Below are positions 6,965 through 12,124 of a stretch of DNA of 12,124 nt, one piece after another. Each line of letters starts with the position of its first letter. Positions within the stretch are counted from its first letter, which is position 1. The notes below the pieces were generated by a model. That model was not told the origin of the DNA and did no database searches. It worked only from the letters and a program-made list of their open reading frames with translations. A program made the translations under genes and the position numbers. Source of the DNA: Rhodoferax sp. (GTDB lineage: Bacteria; Pseudomonadota; Gammaproteobacteria; Burkholderiales; Burkholderiaceae_C); NCBI GenBank assembly GCA_016463455.1, contig JAEMRG010000036.1, positions 1-12,124 on the forward strand, read 5' to 3'.

Positions 6965-7494
6965 CCCGACTTGTAACCGGCACCCGCGCCAATGCCCTGA
7001 GCCTTTGCAATGCGTGCCATGGCCGCGCCGGCATGGGCGTGGGTAATCGCCAAACCTAAAGCGTCGGCCGCATCCGGGCCTGGCAGGCCGGGCAGGTCGA
7101 TCAAACGGCGCACCATCTCGCGGATTTGCATTTTGTCGGCGCGGCCATAGCCGGCCACCGCTTGCTTCATTTGCAGTGCTGTGTATTCGGCGACCGGCAA
7201 CTTGGCATGGACCAAGGCGCTGACCAAGGCCCCACGCGCCTGGCCCAGCAGTAAAGTGGACTGCGGGTTGACATTCACAAATACGATTTCTACCGCGGCG
7301 CAATCGGGCTGGTAGCGCTGCACCACTTCGGACAAACCGTCAAACAAAGCGTGGATGCGATCGGGCAAGGCCTGGCTGGCCAGGCCTTGGGTGCTGATGG
7401 TGCCGCTGGCCACGTAGCGCAGGCTGCTGCCTTGCTGGTCCAGCACGCCAAAGCCGGTGGTGCGCAGGCCGGGATCGACGCCCAAAATTCTCAT
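6952..7494 (-). CDS. ruvC: crossover junction endodeoxyribonuclease RuvC
   Basis: Holliday junction resolvase that cuts recombination intermediates symmetrically together with RuvAB. The 180-residue product has the RNase H-like fold signature: MRILGVDPGLRTTGFGV with catalytic D7, VEIVFVNVNPQSTLLLGQARG with E69, and GPDAADALGLA with D141 and D144, all four acidic residues at the expected spacing. The region AEYTALQMKQAVAGYGRADK (102-121) is the DNA-binding part typical of the family. The ATG at 7494 overlaps the mtgA stop by 4 nt and has no Shine-Dalgarno sequence, so translation is probably coupled to mtgA. ruvA and ruvB are not adjacent. The C-terminal tail (about 155-180) is Ala/Gly-rich and not conserved. 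Confidence 0.97.
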   Translation of the reverse strand: MRILGVDPGLRTTGFGVLDQQGSSLRYVASGTISTQGLASQALPDRIHALFDGLSEVVQRYQPDCAAVEIVFVNVNPQSTLLLGQARGALVSALVHAKLPVAEYTALQMKQAVAGYGRADKMQIREMVRRLIDLPGLPGPDAADALGLAITHAHAGAAMARIAKAQGIGAGAGYKSGRSH

Positions 7495-8240
7495 GGTGCG
7501 AGGGCGCCAGGCAGGCGAGCATCGGGCATGCGGGCGACGATGACATTGGCACGCGCATTGAGGTATTCGGAATTAGGCAGTTTTTCAAAGTAACGAGGCC
7601 GAGGCAACATCACGGCTAAGCGCGCCGCTTCCCAGGGACTGAGTTGCGCCGCGGACTTGCGGAAATAGTGGCGGGCTGCGGCTTCGGCGCCAAACACGCC
7701 GTCACCCCATTCCACGCTGTTGAGGTAGATTTCCAAAATGCGTTGCTTGCTCAGCAGCTTTTCCATGAGCAGGGTGATGACCATTTCCTGGGCTTTGCGC
7801 ACCAGCGTGCGTTCGCCGGTCAAAAACAAATTTTTTGCCAACTGCTGGCTAATGGTCGAGCCGCCGACGACTTTGGCTGGGCGGGTTTCACGGCCATTTT
7901 TGGCTTTGGCCGCCCGCTGTGCAGCACGTTCTTCGGCCTTGCTGTTTTTCGACCAGGCTTTTTCCAATGCGACCCAGTCGATGCCGTCGTGGCTGGCAAA
8001 GCTGTCGTCCTCGGAGGCGATCACTGCCCGCTTGAGCGCCTGGCCCAACTGCGCATCAGTCTGCCAGCGCTGGCTCCAGCGCACGCTGCCTTGCTCCTGC
8101 AGTTGGCGCCAGACTTGCGAGCGCTCAAAACTGGTGGACTGCGGATCCACCCAGGCCATGGCTGCAATGCGCAGCGCAAAATACAGTTGCAAACCCAGCA
8201 GCGCCAAGCAGAGCAAACCGAGTAATCGCAACAAGGCCAT
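7491..8240 (-). CDS. mtgA: monofunctional biosynthetic peptidoglycan transglycosylase MtgA
   Basis: GT51 glycosyltransferase that polymerises lipid II into glycan strands at the periplasmic face of the inner membrane. The 249-residue product has an N-terminal hydrophobic anchor (about 3-28) and no transpeptidase domain. GT51 motifs are AVIASEDDSFASHDG (72-86, catalytic E77), GGSTISQQLAKNLFL (126-140), RKAQEMVITLLMEKLLSK (148-165) and ILEIYLNSVEWGDGVFGAEAAA (168-189, second glutamate E170). Between motifs 1 and 2 lies a Lys/Ala/Arg-rich insertion of about 20 residues (100-123) that is absent from E. coli MtgA; I recall similar insertions in Comamonadaceae. There is no clear Shine-Dalgarno sequence. 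It follows the RNB gene by 81 nt and overlaps ruvC by 4 nt. It is functionally related to the cell-wall genes on either side. Confidence 0.95.
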   Translation of the reverse strand: MALLRLLGLLCLALLGLQLYFALRIAAMAWVDPQSTSFERSQVWRQLQEQGSVRWSQRWQTDAQLGQALKRAVIASEDDSFASHDGIDWVALEKAWSKNSKAEERAAQRAAKAKNGRETRPAKVVGGSTISQQLAKNLFLTGERTLVRKAQEMVITLLMEKLLSKQRILEIYLNSVEWGDGVFGAEAAARHYFRKSAAQLSPWEAARLAVMLPRPRYFEKLPNSEYLNARANVIVARMPDARLPGALAP

Positions 8241-8311
8241 CAGGCAAACCCCAAGGCCTGGGAGCGCAAGGCTTCGCCGCGGGTGAACGGAAAGCCCACC
8301 AGCGCTTGCAC
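8240..8311 (-). other. possible 23-codon ORF coupled to mtgA
   Basis: In the 81-nt gap after the RNB stop, a frame from a GTG at 8311 to a TGA at 8242-8240 encodes 23 residues ending RSQALGFA. Its stop overlaps the mtgA start as TGATG, and its codons end mostly in G or C, as in the neighbouring genes. The frame is also open upstream into the RNB gene. In Burkholderia and relatives I recall aroE between an RNB gene and mtgA; this short stretch does not resemble AroE, so a remnant is not supported. It could be a coupling leader or chance. Confidence 0.15.
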
Positions 8312-8321
8312 ATGCAAGGTC

Positions 8322-10391
8322 TTAGGCGGGGTCCGGGGTGTCCAGTACATCGACAGCAATGGTAATCGGGCCGACCAGGTCTTCTTCGTCTTCGCCCTGC
8401 GCGCCAGGCGCAAGCGCTGCAGCAGCGCCTGGGTCCCCGGCCTCTTGCAGGCTGTCCAGACGCTCGAGCACGGTGGCGCTCACATCCAGGGTCATGAGGT
8501 CAATCGTGCCCAGGCGCAATCGCACTTGCGCACCCCGAGGCAGACCCGCCCCAGCGGCAATGGCCAGCACCAGCGGCACATCGTCGGCGCGGGCCATGCC
8601 CTCTTTGATCACGGTGGCGAGCAGTTCGGTAATGGCGTTCTGGCGCAGGTACTGCAGCGTCCAAAAGCGCTCCATGGCGGCCTGGTAGCCGTTGTAGGCG
8701 GCGTAGGTGGCCTCGAAGGCGGAAATGATAGAAAACAGTTGCGCGTCTTTGGGCTTGAAGGGCGCGGCCAGCGCTGCCGTGCTGCCGTGGCGCACGCAGG
8801 CGATGATTTGCCATTGGTTCACCAGATCGGTGTAGCGGCGCAGCGGCGAGGTGCTCCAGGCGTAGCTGGGAACGCCGATACCAGCATGCGGCAAGGCCTT
8901 GGTGCCCATACGCACTTTGACGCCCGGCGCCATCGAGGCTTGGCTGCGGTAAATCGCGGGTACGCCCAGACTGGACAGCCATTGGCCCCAGGTGCTGTTG
9001 GCCAAAATCATGGCCTCAGCCACGATCAGGTCTAGCGGTGCGCCGCGCTGACGCACGCTAATCTGAACGCTCTCGTTGCCCTGCGGCTCCCCGTCCAGCA
9101 GGTCCGGCAGACGGAAGTTGTAGTCCGGCCGGTTAAAGCTTTCGGGCTTGCCACGCACGATTTCGCGCCGGGCCTTATGGGCGCAGGCAAAGCGGTGCAA
9201 AAAGGCCAGCTGGGGTTGCAAAGCCGTGGCCGCTGCGCGCTGGCTATCGGCGCTGCCCTCGTCGGGCACATGCGCCGCTTGCAGCCATGCTTCGGTGACC
9301 AGGCTGTCGAGCTGGTCGTGGCGCAAGTTATGGCTGATGGGCAGGCTTTCGATGCGGGTTTCACTGTGCTTTATTTCCAGGGTCTGCTCGTCCAAGGTGA
9401 CATAGAGCGAGAGCGCCGGGCAATTGCGGCCTTGCTGCAAGGTATAGACCTGCACCAGCGCATCGGGCAGCATGGTCAGCTTGTAGCCCGGCATATAGAC
9501 GGTGGACAAACGGTGGCGGCCCAGGCGGTCGATATCGCTATCGGGCGCAATAGCCAAACCGGGCGCGGCAATATGTACGCCCATGGTGACCGTACCGCTA
9601 CCCAGGCCTTGTAGCGACAAAGCATCGTCGATTTCGGTGGTAGCCGAGTCGTCAATCGAAAAAGCAGCCACCGGTGCCAGCGGTAAATCATCTGCGGGCG
9701 GAACCGCCGCCATCGCAGGAAAAGCCGTTCCCTGCGGAAAGTTTTCTAGCAAAAAGCGCTTCCAATGGAACTGGTAAGGCGAATCAATCGCACCGCTGGC
9801 CAGAAGCAAATCCAAAGGTGCCGTGCGGCTGTCGCGTGAGGCTTGCACCACGGCTTTGTACTCGGGCGCGTTTTTATCTGGTTTGAATAGAATTTTGTAC
9901 AGCTGTGTGCGCACCGGCGCGGGGCAGTGGCCTTGGGTAAGCTCGTGCGCCCATTGCGCAATCAACTCGGTTTGCAGGCGCTTTTTCTCAATCGCCGCCA
10001 AGGCTTGGGCCACGATGTCGGCCGGCGCTTTGCGAAACATTCCTTTACCCGCACGGCGGAAATAATGCGGCGCTTCAAACAGACGCATCAGCATACCCGC
10101 TTGCTCGAGCACGCTGGCTTTGTCGCTGAAGTAGTCGCGCGCCAAATCGGCAAAACCGAAATCGCCCTCTTGGGCAAACTCCCAGGCCAGCTCCAATTCC
10201 ACCGCTTGGCTGATGGCTTGCGCCTGCTCCATAAATTGCGCAGGCGCAGGTTTATCAAAACGCAGCATCACATTGGCAAGCTTGACCTTGAGGCGCTTGC
10301 CACTGTCGAGCTCCACTTGCACCGCGGCATCGCTTTCGGACAAGAGCCTTGCGGCCAAGAATTTTCCGGCTTCATCAAACATCAGGTACAT
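8322..10391 (-). CDS. RNB-domain exoribonuclease (RNase II/RNase R family)
   Basis: A processive 3'-to-5' exoribonuclease by family, acting on RNA in the cytoplasm. The 689-residue product (start at 10391, MYLMFDEAGKF) has an N-terminal beta-rich region (about 1-50), a helical middle part, and the RNB catalytic domain from about 240 to 535. The active-site motif FSIDDSATTEIDDALSL (244-260) places D247, E253, D255 and D256 at the positions of the four catalytic aspartates, with Glu at the second. Further RNB motifs are GVHIAAPG (271-278), STVYMPGYKLTMLPD (296-310), the region MILANSTWGQW (461-471) and SPLRRYTDLVNQWQI (515-529). A weak S1-like beta region follows (about 590-645), then an acidic, low-complexity tail. 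It is not typical E. coli rnb or rnr, so I give no symbol. The frame stays open to an ATG at 10484, but that lies inside rodA. It probably heads the unit with mtgA and ruvC. Confidence 0.9.
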   Translation of the reverse strand: MYLMFDEAGKFLAARLLSESDAAVQVELDSGKRLKVKLANVMLRFDKPAPAQFMEQAQAISQAVELELAWEFAQEGDFGFADLARDYFSDKASVLEQAGMLMRLFEAPHYFRRAGKGMFRKAPADIVAQALAAIEKKRLQTELIAQWAHELTQGHCPAPVRTQLYKILFKPDKNAPEYKAVVQASRDSRTAPLDLLLASGAIDSPYQFHWKRFLLENFPQGTAFPAMAAVPPADDLPLAPVAAFSIDDSATTEIDDALSLQGLGSGTVTMGVHIAAPGLAIAPDSDIDRLGRHRLSTVYMPGYKLTMLPDALVQVYTLQQGRNCPALSLYVTLDEQTLEIKHSETRIESLPISHNLRHDQLDSLVTEAWLQAAHVPDEGSADSQRAAATALQPQLAFLHRFACAHKARREIVRGKPESFNRPDYNFRLPDLLDGEPQGNESVQISVRQRGAPLDLIVAEAMILANSTWGQWLSSLGVPAIYRSQASMAPGVKVRMGTKALPHAGIGVPSYAWSTSPLRRYTDLVNQWQIIACVRHGSTAALAAPFKPKDAQLFSIISAFEATYAAYNGYQAAMERFWTLQYLRQNAITELLATVIKEGMARADDVPLVLAIAAGAGLPRGAQVRLRLGTIDLMTLDVSATVLERLDSLQEAGDPGAAAALAPGAQGEDEEDLVGPITIAVDVLDTPDPA

Positions 10392-10397
10392 GACCGG

Positions 10398-10403
10398 ATT
10401 GTC
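10398..10403 (-). promoter_or_regulatory. -10-like element of the RNB gene
   Basis: On the minus strand GACAAT lies exactly 6 nt before the ATG at 10391, preceded by TGG, which fits an extended -10 (TGn). No -35 match or Shine-Dalgarno sequence is visible. It shares a 49-nt divergent gap with the rodA element, so the two promoters would overlap. Confidence 0.45.
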
Positions 10404-10428
10404 CCATGGCGTCTTGCGGGGGCGGCGC

Positions 10429-10434
10429 GATAAT
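10429..10434 (+). promoter_or_regulatory. -10-like element of rodA
   Basis: GATAAT matches the -10 consensus at 5 of 6 positions and ends 6 nt before the rodA ATG at 10441. No good -35 is found at 16-18 bp spacing and there is no Shine-Dalgarno sequence. The expected -35 region overlaps the divergent -10 of the RNB gene. Confidence 0.45.
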
Positions 10435-10440
10435 CGGGCG

Positions 10441-11595
10441 ATGTCCACTTCCTTTGGCAAAGTCTCGCTGCGAAATCGCTTCATGCCCTTATGGGCCGGC
10501 CTGGACGGGCCCTTGGCCTTTATCGTGTTTTGCCTCGCCTCTGCCGGTATGCTGGTGATGTATTCCTCGGGTTATGACTTTGGCAGCCGCTTCTCTGACC
10601 ATGCGCGCAATATGCTGATTGCCGCCACCGTGATGTTTGTCGCCGCGCAAATTCCACCGCAGCGCTTAATGACGCTGGCCGTACCGCTGTACATCTTGGG
10701 CGTAGCCCTTTTGATCGCGGTAGCAATTTTCGGCGTGACCAAAAAAGGCGCACGCCGCTGGCTCAATGTCGGCGTAGTGATTCAGCCCAGTGAAATTTTA
10801 AAAATTGCTATGCCCTTGATGCTGGCTTGGTGGTTCCAAAAGCGCGAAGGCCAGTTGCGCCCCTTGGACTTTGCGGTGGCCGGGGTGCTGCTGGCGCTAC
10901 CCGTGGGCCTGATCCTGCGCCAGCCCGATTTGGGCACCGCCCTGCTGGTATTGCTAGCCGGTCTGTCGGTGATTTTTTTCGCAGGTGTGGGTTGGAAATG
11001 GATTGCTCCGCCCGTGGTGTTGGGCCTGGTGGGCGTGCTGCTGCTGATCGCTTTTGAACCGGCGCTCTGCGCCGACGGCATGCGCTGGCCGGTCTTGCAC
11101 GACTACCAGCAGCAACGCATCTGCACCCTGCTAGACCCCACGCGCGACCCGCTGGGCAAGGGTTTTCACATCATCCAGGGCATGATCGGTATCGGGGCTG
11201 GCGGCTTTTGGGGTAGTGGCTATATGCAGGGCACCCAAACCCATCTTGAATTTATTCCCGAACGCACCACCGATTTCATCTTTGCGGCGTTTTCCGAAGA
11301 GTTCGGCCTGTTTGGCAATCTCTTGCTCCTGGGCGGCTTTATTGCCCTGATATTGCGCGGCCTGGCGATTGCGCTGGATGCGCCGACCCTTTTTTCGCGC
11401 CTGCTAGCGGGCAGCGTGGCCATGATTTTTTTCGCCTACGCCTTTGTCAACATGGCCATGGTCAGTGGCATCCTGCCAGTGGTTGGTGTGCCCCTGCCCT
11501 TTATCAGCTATGGCGGAACCGCTATGGTGACCCTGGGCTTTGCCTGCGGCATCCTGATGTCTATTGCCAACGCCCGGCGATTGGTGCAGTCCTGA
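10441..11595 (+). CDS. rodA: rod shape-determining protein RodA (SEDS glycosyltransferase)
   Basis: Polytopic inner-membrane SEDS protein that polymerises lipid II during cell elongation together with PBP2. From the ATG at 10441 the product has 384 residues with about ten hydrophobic segments. RodA-type signatures are KKGARRWLNVG (101-111), IQPSEILKIAMPL (114-126), LRQPDLGTALLVLLAG (159-174), the periplasmic-loop motif HLEFIPERTTDFIFAAFSEE (268-287) with D278 as the likely catalytic Asp, and GILPVVGVPLPFISYGG (343-359). FIPER-x-TDFIFA marks RodA rather than FtsW. E. coli has His at the position of T276. The frame is open 76 codons further upstream over the RNB gene, but MSTSFGKVSL fits the start. 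The partner gene mrdA is not immediately upstream; the divergent RNB gene is there instead. The gene stands alone or is read together with tldD. Confidence 0.95.
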   Translation: MSTSFGKVSLRNRFMPLWAGLDGPLAFIVFCLASAGMLVMYSSGYDFGSRFSDHARNMLIAATVMFVAAQIPPQRLMTLAVPLYILGVALLIAVAIFGVTKKGARRWLNVGVVIQPSEILKIAMPLMLAWWFQKREGQLRPLDFAVAGVLLALPVGLILRQPDLGTALLVLLAGLSVIFFAGVGWKWIAPPVVLGLVGVLLLIAFEPALCADGMRWPVLHDYQQQRICTLLDPTRDPLGKGFHIIQGMIGIGAGGFWGSGYMQGTQTHLEFIPERTTDFIFAAFSEEFGLFGNLLLLGGFIALILRGLAIALDAPTLFSRLLAGSVAMIFFAYAFVNMAMVSGILPVVGVPLPFISYGGTAMVTLGFACGILMSIANARRLVQS

Positions 11596-11645
11596 AGCAG
11601 CGCCCTAGCGCGGGCGCCGCTACCCTTGCCCCGTCAGCGGCAAGG
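11596..11645 (+). terminator. two tandem hairpins after rodA
   Basis: Directly after the rodA stop, GCGCCC (11600-11605) pairs with GGGCGC (11612-11617), with three more pairs beyond one mismatch. A second hairpin pairs CCTTGCC (11624-11630) with GGCAAGG (11639-11645) around an 8-nt loop. Neither has a T-run, so any termination would be Rho-dependent or weak. They lie between the rodA stop and the tldD -10-like element. Confidence 0.3.
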
Positions 11646-11660
11646 CCATGGAGCCCCGCC

Positions 11661-11666
11661 TAGAAT
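11661..11666 (+). promoter_or_regulatory. -10-like element of tldD
   Basis: TAGAAT matches the -10 consensus at 5 of 6 positions and ends 6 nt before the ATG at 11673. No -35 or Shine-Dalgarno sequence is recognisable. Confidence 0.45.
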
Positions 11667-11672
11667 GGCGTG

Positions 11673-12124
11673 ATGATCTCACGCGAACCCACCCTCGAAC
11701 GCCTGGCCACCGCCAAATCCCTGTTGCTCACGCCTTTTGGCCTGGACGAAGGCCATCTCAGCCGCGCTTTGGCGGAAATCAAAGCGCACAAGGTGGACGA
11801 AGCAGACCTGTATTTTCAATACACCCGCTCCGAAGGCTGGAGCCTAGAAGAAGGCATTGTCAAAACCGGCTCGTTCAGCATTGACCAGGGTGTGGGGGTG
11901 CGTGCGGTAAGCGGCGAGAAAACCGCTTTTGCCTACTCGGACGATATTTCTGAAGCCGCGCTGCTCGATGCCGCGCGTACGGTGCGCAGTATTTCGCAAG
12001 CGGCCAGCCAGCGCCGTATCAGCGTGAGCAAACCAAAGATTGCGCGCAGCCGCTCCCTCTACCCTGACCAGGACCCCATCGCCACCATGGACAGCGCCGC
12101 CAAAGTGGCTTTGCTCGGGCGGGT
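11673..12124 (+). CDS. tldD: metalloprotease subunit TldD (5' part, cut by window edge)
   Basis: TldD pairs with TldE (PmbA) in a zinc metalloprotease that degrades unfolded peptides and, in some bacteria, matures microcins or modified peptides. About 150 codons are present; full-length TldD has about 480 residues. The visible N-terminal domain matches E. coli TldD closely: DEADLYFQYTRSEGWSLEEG (42-61), IVKTGSFSIDQGVGVRAVSG (62-81), then EKTAFAYSDDIS, and near the edge SLYPDQDPIATMDSAAKV, equivalent to PLYTSVDPLQSM in E. coli. The zinc motif (HExxH-like) lies beyond the edge. A GTG immediately before the ATG (11670) is also in frame. It follows rodA by 77 nt with hairpins and a -10-like element between, so it probably has its own promoter. 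Confidence 0.95.
   Translation, partial: MISREPTLERLATAKSLLLTPFGLDEGHLSRALAEIKAHKVDEADLYFQYTRSEGWSLEEGIVKTGSFSIDQGVGVRAVSGEKTAFAYSDDISEAALLDAARTVRSISQAASQRRISVSKPKIARSRSLYPDQDPIATMDSAAKVALLGR

Noticed and set aside
8283..9035. 250-codon plus-strand frame opposite the RNB gene
   Set aside because: It is a shadow of the RNB catalytic region; the product is low in hydrophobic clusters and has no known motif.
1..12124. Novel defence or mobile system
   Set aside because: All substantial reading frames belong to known core genes. There are no transposase, integrase, toxin-antitoxin or repeat-array signals.

Overview
The window looks like a chromosomal core region of a betaproteobacterium in Burkholderiales, most likely Comamonadaceae (Rhodoferax, Polaromonas or Acidovorax-like). 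This is inferred from the GC-rich coding sequence, the gene order murC-ddlB-ftsQ-ftsA-ftsZ-lpxC, the Lys/Ala-rich insertion in MtgA and the type of RNB exonuclease. No sequence search was possible. I see no mobile element, CRISPR array, tRNA or rRNA, and no sign of recent gene transfer.

Left part (1-6930, + strand): the distal half of the division and cell wall (dcw) cluster. The last codons of an upstream gene, probably murG, overlap murC by ATGA. murC overlaps ddlB by 4 nt and ddlB overlaps ftsQ by 4 nt. A 25-nt gap leads to ftsA, a 154-nt gap to ftsZ, and a 100-nt gap holding a long RNA hairpin leads to lpxC. MurC and Ddl make the cytoplasmic peptidoglycan precursor, FtsQ/FtsA/FtsZ build the divisome, and LpxC commits UDP-acyl-GlcNAc to lipid A.

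Middle part (6952-10391, - strand): an RNB-family exoribonuclease, the monofunctional glycosyltransferase mtgA and the Holliday junction resolvase ruvC, probably one transcription unit. mtgA and ruvC overlap by ATGA. This block is convergent with lpxC and divergent from rodA.

Right part (10441-12124, + strand): rodA, the elongasome SEDS glycosyltransferase, without its usual PBP2 (mrdA) neighbour immediately upstream, then the 5' part of tldD, a metalloprotease subunit, cut by the window edge.

The most interesting signals are regulatory. All four genes that head a possible transcription unit (lpxC, the RNB gene, rodA, tldD) have a -10-like hexamer of form NANAAT exactly 6 nt before the start codon and no Shine-Dalgarno sequence. 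That geometry predicts leaderless mRNAs. Several operon-internal genes (ddlB, ftsQ, ftsZ) have clear Shine-Dalgarno sequences. A 21-bp hairpin between ftsZ and lpxC has three G-U wobbles that favour folding only in the + strand RNA. It would also bury the alternative upstream ATG of lpxC.
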